Shown: in pieces, positions 34,618-45,788 of the stretch
Layout: every line of letters starts with the position of its first letter
Position numbering within the stretch: position 1 is the stretch's first letter
Assembly: GCA_944474755.1 (NCBI GenBank)
Contig: OX104114.1
Coordinates: 79,346,623 to 79,410,622, forward strand
Direction: 5' to 3'
From: Limnoperna fortunei
Taxonomy: Eukaryota; Mollusca; Bivalvia; Mytilida; Modiolidae
Length of the DNA: 64,000 nucleotides
Program-made: the position numbers and the translations under genes
The notes under the pieces: model-generated
What the model saw: the letters and a program-made list of their open reading frames with translations, nothing else
What the model was told of the DNA's origin: nothing
The model's database searches: none

Positions 34618-36144
34618 ACTGCAAGCGCATGTACATCAAAATAAAAAAAAAAAAAAAAAAAAAAAATACCTTCCCCTTTTTTTTTTTTTAACATAATTGC
34701 ATTATTATTATATTTTATTTTTTCTTTCCTTCATTTAAAAAAAAAAATAGTAGAGTTCATTTCAATATTTCTGTCGTAAATATAGGCTAAGGGTATTAAC
34801 ATTTTTGTTATATCCAAGTGTATTAGTCATTAATTTGGACATGAGAGTGAACTTTGCAATTTGATGTTAATTTGACATCACAGTGCAGTGCTGTAGCCAG
34901 ACATCTCACATGATATGCTGATACATTTTTATTTTTTTGTGTATCCTGCATAATAATATTTTTTTAAAGGGTGCAACACTGTGTTCAATGAGGTACAGTT
35001 CTACTGTACATAACTATGATAATTATTTGGCATGAAGAAAATTTTGGTACCACATAAATTAGGGTTGGCTTCATCAACCAAACTTCATTTATGTGAATCT
35101 TTGAAGTAGGAGTGATGACCCTGCTTTAAAGATACAAAAAGATGTAAATGTATTTCTGTTTAAAGCATAAAGCTTTGTAGCAACAGTGTTTAACTCTATT
35201 TTTTTGGTACATGTCAAATAGAGAAATGCAGTTTAGGTAGAATATTTAATTAATATTTCTGTCAAGTGAGTTTAGTTACATATCCCCAGTCCATTTTTTT
35301 TTTTTATGTGTCACATGTATTAGGGCTGTATCTCAATCTCTAGTTTAAATTTCAAGTAGTATTCCAGGATCATATGGACTTAAAACCAAATACCAGTGTG
35401 GATTTAGTGACATATACAAAGTTTCTCTCTTAAGTTAAACCACGAGCTAAAGACATACATAATTCACTATGTTCCATTAGAAGCAAGACAAGATTGAAAG
35501 GAGAAAATGGAAAGCTATTTATTGTTTCCAATGAAAAACAAGGATTTCCTAGGGAAGCATAGTTGTCAGTAGAGTTAGTATATTGCTTCCTTTTGACACA
35601 TTAGACTGCATATAGAGTCTCAACCTAAAACCATAAGGGCCAGTGGTGTGAGGAAAAAAAGGATAATTATTATCCAGTAACTATATCGCTAGGAGAATAT
35701 TTATTTTCGATCCGACATATGGGAAAGCTCTGTTAAACAGACTTTGATGCCATGGAAGAAATAAACAATTCTAGTGAGAATTTAGAGGATACATAAGGAA
35801 GACGTTCCTGGATTATCCTAAAGAACAGTGCAAACCAAAAAAACAAAACAAACAATAGACAATAAAAAAAAAAACATTCTTCAAATGTGTGTGTTTCAAG
35901 AAAAAACATTCATATAAAATTCTTGAGTAATTTGCAATTGCAATGGACAATAATTAAAATATATATATATAGATATTTAAATGGCATTAAAGTTTTTTTT
36001 TTCTCTAATTATTATTTATAGTAATATGTATTTTCATTTAATCATTATTTTGTATGTGTATTGTATATATATTGTAGTTATATAATTTCTGCATTATAAT
36101 CAATTATGATGTTCCTAAATTTTTCGGAGAAAAAATTATAATGC
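34618..36144 (+). other. Retrotransposon 3' noncoding region
   Basis: About 1.5 kb between the pol stop and the polypurine tract has no frame for an envelope or gag protein. It starts with a long A-run just after 34640, then a T-run near 34680. The length is unusual for a Gypsy element. Confidence 0.7.
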
Positions 36145-36156
36145 GGGAGAGGAGAA
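36145..36156 (+). other. Polypurine tract
   Basis: GGGAGAGGAGAA lies 4 bp before the 3' LTR, the expected place for plus-strand priming. It stands out in AT-rich surroundings. Confidence 0.8.
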
Positions 36157-36160
36157 TATA

Positions 36161-36927
36161 TGACCAGTGCACAAGGCACTTGTGCACTGCACAAAGCAAT
36201 TATTTTGAAGAGGCCTCCCCTTTTCATATAAATAGTTTTTCAACTTGTATATTTGTCTAATTGGTTATATTTGTTATACTTATTTTTCATTATTCAGACA
36301 TTTAATTATATTATTGATATTTCCCACAGTACAAGACATGCTAAATTCCATCAGATTAATTTACAAGCATTTGTTGCAAAAGATAAAGTTTTAATTAAGT
36401 CCTATTCATACCTCATAATTTTGTCTAATCTTTAAATTGGAAAAATACCCTTGAGCAAGGGATCTAAAAAACTGTCAAATATAAGCTATTGTCACCTTAA
36501 TTACTTATCACAGATTATTACATAATACTTAAGAAATTGCTTTAAAGTCTACATGTAAAAAAACAGAATCTCAGGTACATGTTGGGAATGAGTTTTTGGT
36601 AACATGTTTTTGACACAGTAGATCTTTGGTCTCAAGACAGTTCAGATGTTATTGTACTTGAGTGAATATGGAAATTAATTACCTGACTTATACGAGTATC
36701 TCAATTTATGTTCATTATTGTTGATTTATTATTTGATATTAAATAATGGTTGATTGTTGGAGTCGACTTGTGTTTACTGTGAAGCAAGGATTTTACATCA
36801 GATGAACATTTATTATTACTGCTACTACCGCTATTCCCCCGTGCACGTAACACCTACAGTGCATGTCTGACCCAGGCCAGGATGCAACTACAGGCAGATC
36901 CCGGCACCGTGCATTGTGCCTTGGTCA
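36161..36927 (+). repeat. 3' LTR (767 bp)
   Basis: Same length and, apart from one base (36462), the same sequence as the 5' LTR at a constant offset of 7378. It ends TTGGTCA and is followed by host sequence GAAAACAG. Confidence 0.95.
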
Positions 36928-39866
36928 GAAAACAGTAAAAACTTTGAACAACAAATCATGTCTTTCACAAACTAAACTGACACTGTTATAAGAATATTGA
37001 TTATTTCACATCTTTCTTCTATTGGGATGTACTGTAAGTGGTCTACTGCTAAGTGTAGATGGAGAAGTCTGTCATCTGAAGTGTCAGTGGTAATATTTCT
37101 TAATTAATATCTCCCCCTTTTTGATGGGGTTATGTGTAATTTGCAAGTCTTATTATAGTTTTAATCAGTATTTCTGACAGCTAAAGTTATATCTGTTCTA
37201 GTAACATGTCTGATTATGTAACAATGTTCATATTTTGTTTTCCATACATAGGGAATTCACATTCATCAGCTGTATTTTCGTCATAACCGGAACATTCATT
37301 TACATTTATTAAGGTGTCATTTGAAAAATAAACAAGGCAAGTTTACATTTTTATTTTAAAATTTGTTTAAGATATTATCTATGAGTCAAAAATTATTTAT
37401 AAAATAAATTTATGTACATTTGCAGTACCACTATCCATTAAAAAGCTTATGCAGTTATGGCCAAAGGTCAAGGTGTTTGGTTTGACCTTTGAAATAGATA
37501 TTTTTGTAGTCTGTAGCTTTATAAAAGCTTCTATCTTCACACTGGAGTTATACAGAATTGATTAATATAAGCAGTCTTGGATACTACTGTAGGATCTTTT
37601 ACATTGTATCAGGTGATTTTGATACATGTAAATGTTTATCTGAAAATTTGAAAATTAAGCTGTAAAAATTTAAATTCAGGCAGGCAAAACATGTGATTCA
37701 TGAACTGCATTTTTCTTGCCTACACTATGAACTGAAAATTTTGATTGACATGTACATGTATGATTATTGGGTTGTTATGAAAAAAACACATTTCTCTGTC
37801 ACAAATATTGCTATCTGTATGGATGTAAGGCTAGAAATTAATACCACCAGTGTAACACTACATTATCAATGATGGTCATTATTGTTCTGGTATAAAATAC
37901 ATGTAGAAACTGATAGCTTGAAGGACTTAATATTGATAGCAGGAATAAAACAGCAAATATAATCAGTCTCTTAGAGTCCCATTCCAAGACTTTCTGAATC
38001 CATGTGACATTAAACATTCACCATCCTGCTTAAATGTTGATTCTTATACGTAAATGTGTATTAATTGTTTGTTTCATTTTTGGTATTGAATATAGCTGAA
38101 GTTTTATTTAATTGGATATCTTATTTAATGGTTATGGTATTTTGTCAGTGAGTTTGTTTCTGTCTTTTTCTGTTAAATTAGGTTGTGTATATAATACTAT
38201 AAACTATAAAACTATAGCATCAAATAAAATAATGTTAACAGTTGTAAAATTGTTACTGTTATAAGTATTTTTCAGTGGATTGGTTAGTTTCTTATTAAGG
38301 TTAGAACATACACATGTAATATCAAACAATTTTAAGAAAGACAAGATTTTTATTTTTCATTTTTTCTTTTCCTTGTACAAGATACTTATTAGTTAAGATA
38401 TGTGAAGTCAATGACTGGTTGAACAAGCACCTTAAATAACATCATTTTTATTACCACATTTGTTATTAAAAGTTTTTACAACTTTGAGATGATTATTTAT
38501 ATTTTTAGTATTTCACTTCTATTTCCTGATTTATTCTCAGTAAAATGTAAAAAAGATCCTACGTTTGTATGATAAAACAGATCTGGGGGTGTAGAAATTG
38601 CTGGTTGTCCATATTGTTTGCAAGCACTCTTCAGTCCTAAGTTTCTTTTGTCAAATTTTAATCTGGGTTGCATTAAAGTGCAAACATGGATTATAGTGTG
38701 GTAAAGTAGTTTTTTAATAAATTATACAAAAGACAGTACCAATTTTATATAACCATATTCTCCCACAGTTTTAAACTTGGATCCCTTTTATAAGCAGAAT
38801 AAAGACACACATTGAAATTATGCACCTGCTTGTATGTGTGTGCAAGTTTTTCACATTTCTCCAGACTTGGAATCTTTTGCAGCAAATTGACCGACTACAG
38901 TACAGTAATCATCTCCTTACACATTTACGACTTGGATCCTAAACTTTCTTCCAGTTACATTTTAAACCAATCCCCATTTATTAAGGTATTCTTTTTAACC
39001 CAACCATTACACACTTGCTTTTTTATGAAATTTTTTAGTCCAATGTTTTTTTCAACAATCTTTTGGACATGTTCAAAAATCAGCATGGATTAATAATTTT
39101 GTTGGGAGTTATGGCCCATTGAAATGATAATTTGATGGAAAATAGTTGGTTAATAACATATCTTATCAGATTTGTATATAATTTAAATGTTTTATCAACA
39201 ATATTTGTGACAAAAGTTATATTTTTGTGGTAGTAATCCTCTCTAGAAATGTAAATTACATGTATATATGGAAAATTCATGGACTTTATTACAAATCTTG
39301 TTGACATCTAATCCTACTGTAAAACTTGTTCATAAGAGCCACTTGATTTATATGTTGTTCATTTGGTCAGTAGTTTTATTCAGAGATATTCCTTTTGAAC
39401 GTAGTCAATTTTCAGACAATTGAGTAACATAATTTTTTTCCTGGTAACATTCTTTTCTTCTAAATTTTCTCATTATCATGCAATTGTTTCCATATAAGGC
39501 AAGTCATGTGGTATGAATGTTGAAAGTTCATTGGCTTACAATGTAAGAATGTGTAATGATCAGTTATAATCCATACTAACAAGACATGTATAACCATAGA
39601 TAATCACATGCATATTTCTGTAAATGTAAGAAATACATGTGACACCTTATACCAGGTGATGAAGTCATTGGTCAAATTATGTTGACATATTTATGTTGTT
39701 AAATCTATTGACCTGTTGACCTGGAATGTATATCTTCATATTGGTGACAAATGGTCAATTATCCTCAGTATACCAGCAGAATTGGGCAGTTGTATTCATT
39801 CTTTGTAACAAGACAGTGCCAATAGTATATCATTCTATTTAAGCTTTAAATGATTGGCAAATTCTG
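36928..39866. other. AT-rich stretch without a recognised gene
   Basis: No splice-bounded coding segment or repeat was recognised. Near 37468, AAGGTCAA and TTGACCTT form an 8-bp inverted pair, probably chance. The 93-residue frame at 38812-39093 is unconvincing. Confidence 0.4.
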
Positions 39867-39967
39867 GTTTGTTGTTTGTTTGAATGTGTGTTTAACATTG
39901 TCAGCAAATTTTTTCAACTATATCGTGTTTCCAGTTTTTATTGGGGGAGGAAGCAGGAGTACCAGGA
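39867..39967 (-). mobile_element. SINE 3' fragment
   Basis: A TTTGTTGTTTGTTTG tail complement, AACATTGTCAGCAAATTTTTTCAAC and GGGGGAGGAAGCAGGAGTACC match the 3' half of the SINE at 6125-6392 in the same orientation. The promoter half is absent, the usual result of 5' truncation. Confidence 0.65.
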
Positions 39968-40080
39968 GGTAAAATACATGTAGTAAAATCTGTTATAACT
40001 ATGTTATTGTTTGAAAATGCTCCTTAACATTTTTCTCTGAAAAGAAAACAGAATTTAACAAGTAGACTTGGAGTCAAAAA

Positions 40081-41050
40081 TCCACATAGCTGGCTGGTTG
40101 TTCCAAGGACTTAATCCACATAGCTGCCCAGGTTGGTCCAAGGTCTTAATCCACATAGCTGCCCAGGTTGTTCCAAGGATTTAGCCCACATAGCTGCCCA
40201 GGTTAGTCCAAGGACTTAACCCACATAGCCTCCCAGGTTGGTCCAAGGGCTTAATCCACCTAGCTGCCCAGGTTGGTCCAAGGGCAATACCCACAATCCA
40301 CATAGCTGCCCAGGTTGGTCCAAGGTCTTAATCCACATAGCTGCCCAGGTTGTTCCAAGGATTTAGCCCACATAGCTGCCCAGGTTAGTCCAAGGACTTA
40401 ACCCACATAGCCTCCCAGGTTGGTCCAAGGGCTTAATCCACCTAGCTGCCCAGGTTGGTCCAAGGGCAATACCCACATAGCTGGCAGGTTGTTCCAAGGG
40501 CTTAACCCACATAGCTGCTCAAGTTAGTACAAGGGCTTAATCCACCTAGCTGCCCAGGTTGGTCCAAGGGCAATACCCACATAGCTGGCAGGTTGTTCCA
40601 AGGGCTTAACCCACATAGCTGCCCAGGTTAGTCCAAGGACTTAATCCACCTAGCTGCCCAGGTTGGTCCAAGGGCAATACCCACATAGCTGGCAGGTTGT
40701 TCCAAGGGCTTAACCCACATAGCTGCCCAAGTTAGTACAAGGGCTTAATCCACCTAGCTGCCCAGGTTGGTCCAAGGGCAATACCCACATAGCTGGCAGG
40801 TTGTTCCAAGGGCTTAACCAACATAGCTGCCCAGGTTAGTCCAAGGACTTAATCCACCTAGCTGCCCAGGTTGGTCCAAGGGCAATACCCACATAGCTGG
40901 CAGGTTGTTCCAAGGGCTTAACCCACATAGCTGCCCAGGTTAGACCAAGGACTTAATCCACCTAGCTGCCCAGGTTGGTCCAAGGGCAATACCCACATAG
41001 CTGGCAGGTTGTTCCAAGGGCTTAACCCACATTGCTGGAGGGTTGTTCCA
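40081..41050. repeat. 35-bp minisatellite with 104-bp higher-order repeat
   Basis: Monomers of about 35 bp contain CCACATAGCTGCCCAGGTTG and CCAAGGGCTTAA. In the first part a block of about 182 bp (five monomers) is duplicated, starting at 40115 and 40297. In the second part a three-monomer unit recurs exactly every 104 bp, with ACCCACATAGCTGGCAGG at 40471, 40575, 40679, 40783, 40887 and 40991. No long frame crosses it. Confidence 0.9.
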
Positions 41051-42807
41051 CTTGAATGCTGGTAACAGTACAAGATAAGGTAATATGTGACACCCAAGGG
41101 TAAGATTTGACCAGTCTAATGAGCCTTGCCCATTTTATTTAATCTTGTACTAGGACTGACAAGAAATCTAATTAATTTACAGATTATTGTAACAAATACA
41201 TTAAAATTAATAGAATAAACAATGTATAAAAGTGGAATGGACTGATTTATCACAGTTAATAAGAATTGGACCTGTCTTAAGACCAGGATAAAAGATCTGT
41301 CTATAGCCTCAGTAAGGAGACTTGTCATTGAGGTGATGTCGGTTATGATACAGAAATCTGGCCACAGACCAAAGTGGGTACTGTGTATGGTGTGTGCAAA
41401 TTACAAAAAAATTGTTGTCACATTCTAGGCAGTAAAATAGCTAAATTCCCTGCTCCTACTAAACTGTAAATACTTTTTAAATTTCAGTAATTATTGTTAG
41501 TTTACTGGTTCATGTTTATAATACTTCTCGCTGGTTGTTAAGTAAACATTACATTAAAAAAATAAATGGATTACTTTATAATTTTTGATACTATACCAAA
41601 AAATTTAATTAAATGCTTGAAAACTAAAAGAAAACAAAAGGATGATTCACTTGTACACATAATCATTGTTTGGATATAGAAATAAACAAAAAGGTTAAAG
41701 AATCATTTTGGATGAAAAAATAAACAACTTTGTTACATAATGGAGTAAAATCAGTGGGAACTTTTAATAAGATGAAGGTCTTTAATGTAAGTGTACATCT
41801 ATGCACTGTGAATTAATGACCAAAACATCCGGGAATTGGTGTTATAGTTTTTATGGCCAGCCAAGGAGAGTAAGGGGATATTAAAATATTCAGTCCTTTC
41901 ATTTGATGTTCATCCCACCATAGGTTTACATTTGTGTTAAAGCTTTTTATAATGTCCCATCAATGAAAGTAAGGCAGCATATAGCTTCTTAAGTCATCTA
42001 TCCTTCCCACCTCAGATTTTCCTTTGCATTTAAGTTTTTTTTTATCACATCATCATGGAACTTGGAACACGGTTAACAATGTAATGAGATTTTCTCACTG
42101 GCAAAAGTCTGCAGGGCTTCCAACAATTCTTTACTCTTGCTTTAACTTAAAGAATGTTGACCAATATGTGCCAAGCAGGACATTAGTGTCGCCGAGACAC
42201 ATTTTCTTCTTATTATTATATTTGAAATAAATAAAACAAAATTTAATTGTCCAACTAAATAATGAGTCTCCTAACAGTAACACATACTTGTTTTAGGTTG
42301 ACTTAGGTGTTTTAAAATGTTAAACTGGAAAGTGTTGTCATTAATAAACCCAATTTGCACAAAGGTTGTAATTAATCATAATTTGTAAGACTGTTTACAT
42401 ATTATAACACGAGATGTTTGTTTACTGTTGTCTAACAAAGTGTAAATAATGTATATGGGGGGCTTTTTGGTAATTATTTACACTTTTGTTCTGTGTTAAT
42501 TATAAGCAATGCAGTGAGGGACGATAGTACTTTCACCAATTGACATTAATCTTAATTTTGTTGCTTATCTAGTAGCCTTTATCTTAACATTTTGTAAAAT
42601 ATCCTTTTTCGTTTGGGAAGGTCCTCTCTCAGGAATGCAACTGTTATTGATTTGTTCTAATTGTCTTATTGTTTTCTAATCCAAAGTCGTACTAGACTAG
42701 GGGTATGCTTACTGACTACACAGCTGTTAGCTCAGAATACTGCCATATATTTTAGTTTAGTAGTGTATGGCATGATTTATCAGCTAGTATTCATGGTTCT
42801 GAGATAA
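41051..42807. other. AT-rich stretch without a recognised gene
   Basis: Nothing recognisable until the coding relic at 42808. Confidence 0.4.
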
Positions 42808-43744
42808 GAAGATAAGCCACGCCTCCTTAGTTATTGTTTCTATGCGCAACACAAGCTTTTTTCAAATCGTGATGCCAATATTATTACCAATTGTCTTAAC
42901 AAAATTCCTGAAAATATAGATATTTCATACCTACCAGAAAGTAATTTCTTATCCAAAAAGGTTTTAGACAAAGGGTTGAATTATTTCACCCAGGGTTATA
43001 TTCATGGTTACAGAATATCTGAAATAAATTGTACCGTCCCTGTTGCCGTTGATGCAAGATGCTGGCTAGCTACAACAATGTAGCTCCTTTTTTTTATGGA
43101 AGGAGCTACAAAGAGGTCCCATTACTCGTAATGGAGCAAGCCGGGAGTAATTTACACCTGGAGGTTCTATGCGTATAATACGCTATTAAACTGTTTCCCT
43201 AAATTGCTACACACTTTTTAATGTCTTTCAAGTTTTACTGATAATACTACAACACATAATTCGTTAGTTTTACACTTTATTCGTAATCATGGCATTGTTG
43301 TCAAAATTTGAATTCCGTAATTTCTTAATCGATTTGGTAAAAATTCATCCGGAACAAGTTTTTTCTGGCTTTATTGCATTGGCTAGGATCAAATTTTTAC
43401 CGATACGATTCTACAACTCTGTACTCCACAATTTCAATTTTGTCAACAATGCCATAAATATGAAAAAGTTAAAATTATTTAATAAGACATTTTAAACTGA
43501 ACGGCAGAGAAAGGAAAAAATATAAATTTAACACAAATAGTATTTAATATATATAAATCTCTAATGTGTTTTCGCTCCATTACAAGTAATGGGACCTCTT
43601 TGTAGCTCCGTCCATATAAAAAAAGAAAAAAGGAGCTACATTTTAGCTAGATGCTGGCAATCAATGAGAAAAGTTAATAACCTCTATTGCCCATGTAAAG
43701 CTGTGTATGTTTTTCTATTCCAAAATAGCAGTCAAATGTTATAA
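42808..43744 (+). pseudogene. Decayed coding fragment split by a MITE; SWIM-zinc-finger-like (tentative)
   Basis: An open frame without ATG runs from just after a stop at 42805 to the MITE (about 86 codons). In the same frame after the MITE and its target duplication it resumes as RCWQSMRK and then LYCPCKA before TAA at 43742. Codon content is much less random than nearby frames. The order YLPESNFLSKKVLDKG, YFTQGYIHGY, ARCW..SMRK and CxCKA resembles the region leading into the SWIM zinc finger (CxC...CxH) of large metazoan SWIM/YqaJ-type proteins; this is from memory, not a search. The CxH half is missing and the stretch between SMRK and CPCKA is short, so it looks deleted. There are no clear splice sites. 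It is a relic or exon fragment, not a working gene. Confidence 0.5.
43067..43649. mobile_element. Mutator-like MITE with 9-10-bp target duplication
   Basis: The ends are TAGCTA...AATGTAGCTCCTTTTTT on the left and its reverse complement on the right; inverted similarity continues through GAGCTACAAAGAGGTCCCATTAC to about 43137 and from 43574. GATGCTGGC (43058-43066) is repeated directly at 43650-43658; with the adjoining A it is a 10-bp match. Duplications of 9-10 bp point to the Mutator superfamily. Removing the element and one duplication restores the reading frame of the host fragment. Inside is a 68-codon frame (43289-43495, Kozak-like CATGG) of unknown nature. Confidence 0.75.
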
Positions 43745-44631
43745 ATGTAATCTGTCTTAACTGGCTGTGTGTGTGCATGCGTATTTACATACGCTGTCAG
43801 GGAGCATTTCCTATACATCTACAGATTGATGAAAATCGATAACCGCTAATTAATGGGATAAAGATGTATCAATATAATATTTAAAAAAAGCTGATGTTTA
43901 CTAAAAAAATTGTTTTGTCTGTGTTTAAAGTACTGCCTGAGTTTCAAATTGGCAAATTTCAAAGCCGAAAAAGAACATAAATCCGAAATGCATGTAACAT
44001 TATGTAAGTAATGTTCATTAACAATTAATTTATAGTCCATTATATAATTATATATAAATCCAATAGTTTTTACATGGGAACACATAAAAAGAGCCATTGT
44101 TCCTGTCCCATTTCTTGTATATCATAATTGAATTAGGGTAGATTCACCAACAGACTTAAAATTTTAATAAAATCCATTTGAAATCGAAGACGTGCACACC
44201 ACACGTAATCATTTATTCTTTTTTAGACTAAGCGGGCATTGTTCTCACATAGTAGGGTTGCTTAAATCTCTACAAGGATTGCAGCTGCTTAATGTTTATT
44301 TATTCTGTTAATATTGAGCTGATCATTGGGACTTCCACATGTTTTCAAGTGTAGACATTTCTCTAAATTTCTTTTAATCTTTTGAAATGGTATGAATATG
44401 TAACCTTGCATTCAATCTGGGTACCTTTCTTTGGAATTACATGTACCCCATTCACAACTAAGAACCATTTCCTTAAAATGATTGAAAATTTTGCCGTTCC
44501 AACAACTGTCCAAATAGTTTGCTTGTGGGACAAAGATGGCGGAAGCTTTGTTTACACATTGGCTAATTATAACTGAGTGTCATGTCAGATTGGATAGTAA
44601 AAATAAAATAATCATGAATTGTCCATTTTAG
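43745..44631. other. AT-rich stretch without a recognised gene
   Basis: No supported feature. The 83-residue minus-strand and 64-residue plus-strand frames lack any resemblance. Confidence 0.4.
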
Positions 44632-45150
44632 TTTATCTACTGTTGTTGTCCAGCATTATTTATCCACTGGTATTGTCCAGCATGATTTATCCACTGGTAT
44701 TGTCCAGCTTAATTTATCCACTGGTATTGTCCAGCATGATTTATCCACTGGTATTGTTCAGCAATGTTTATCCACTGGTATTGTCCAGCATGATTTATCC
44801 AATAGTATATTGTCAATCATGATATACATTGGTATTGTCCAGCATGATTTATCCACTGGTATTGTCAATCACCACTGGTATTATATAGCATGATTTTATC
44901 CACTGGTATTGTCCAGCTTAATTTATCCACTGGTATTATATAGCATGATATATCCACTGGTATTGTCCAGCATAATTTATCCACTGGTATTGTTCAGCAA
45001 TATTTATCCACTGGTATTGTCCAGCAAAATTTATCCACTGGTATAGTCCAGCATGATTCATCCACTGCTATTGTCCAGCATGATTTATCCAATAGTATAT
45101 TGTCAATCATGATATACACTGGTACTGTCCAGCATTATTTATCAACTGGA
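44632..45150. repeat. 27-bp minisatellite
   Basis: Units of TTTATCCACTGGTATTGTCC plus AGCATGA recur every 27 bp with some irregular units, giving about 19 copies. As 27 is a multiple of 3, one frame stays open for 67 codons with a 9-residue repeat, which is not a gene. The following 45151-45788 is AT-rich and featureless. Confidence 0.9.
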
Positions 45151-45788
45151 CACTAACTTTGTGGATTTCATTGGAACATATTGTTATGTTATTCATATGT
45201 AATTGACTTTTAACAACAAAATATCTATCCATTCGTTTGCTTAAACTCCTAGCGGCTCTTGGTTTAATTTATACAGAACAAAAGCAGAGAAGTTTACAAA
45301 CAGAATGCAATAGCTTACTGTTACCCAGTCTATAATGAAATACTTGTGTAGAAAGATAAAAGATCTTTTGGCTTACATAATACAAAAGTAGCACATCAAT
45401 ACTGATACAAAACATCTATACCAATAGAAAGAGTAAATATTTGGCACCAATACTTCAAAACTGCATTAGTCTTAAGCAGCTGAATTATTTATTGCATTTT
45501 CTGGTGATTTAAAAAATTAGTTTTCGGTTAATTTATTTTAAATTGCAACAGATTTCACAACTTGGAAAATTTCTTCAAGGATATTGAAAACTTGCAACTT
45601 TCTTGATACTGCATTTAAATTTGGGAGAAAATATCATCTACATTTCAAGACATCTTTTACAAAATTGATGCATTCATCTTTACTTATGACTTCTTTAAAT
45701 GTCTGCAGATGTTATGAACACTGCACTGTTGTTATGCTAAAAGTTCTCTTGATCGCATGCATGGCATGTTAGAACTTGTTCCTTTTTT

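Larger units (their letters stand above)
28783..36927 (+). mobile_element. Full-length Ty3/Gypsy-type LTR retrotransposon
   Basis: An 8.1-kb element: 5' LTR, a candidate primer binding site, a leader of about 370 bp, pol in the order protease, reverse transcriptase, RNase H, integrase, a long C-terminal extension, a 1.5-kb noncoding 3' region, a polypurine tract and the 3' LTR. RT and RNase H before integrase is the Ty3/Gypsy order (Copia has integrase first). No gag frame exists. pol is interrupted by a one-base frame change near 31565-31571. With ends placed at TG...CA I see no target duplication; moving them two bases outward (28781, 36929) gives AAAC on both sides, a possible 4-bp duplication. 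Confidence 0.95.

Noticed and set aside
37465..37500. Inverted AAGGTCA nuclear-receptor-like half sites
   Set aside because: A single short match with no supporting context; expected by chance in this length of sequence.
40081..41050. CRISPR-like array
   Set aside because: Units are contiguous tandem repeats with no unique spacers, in animal DNA.
44619..44822. 67-codon hydrophobic repeat protein
   Set aside because: Direct translation of the 27-bp minisatellite.
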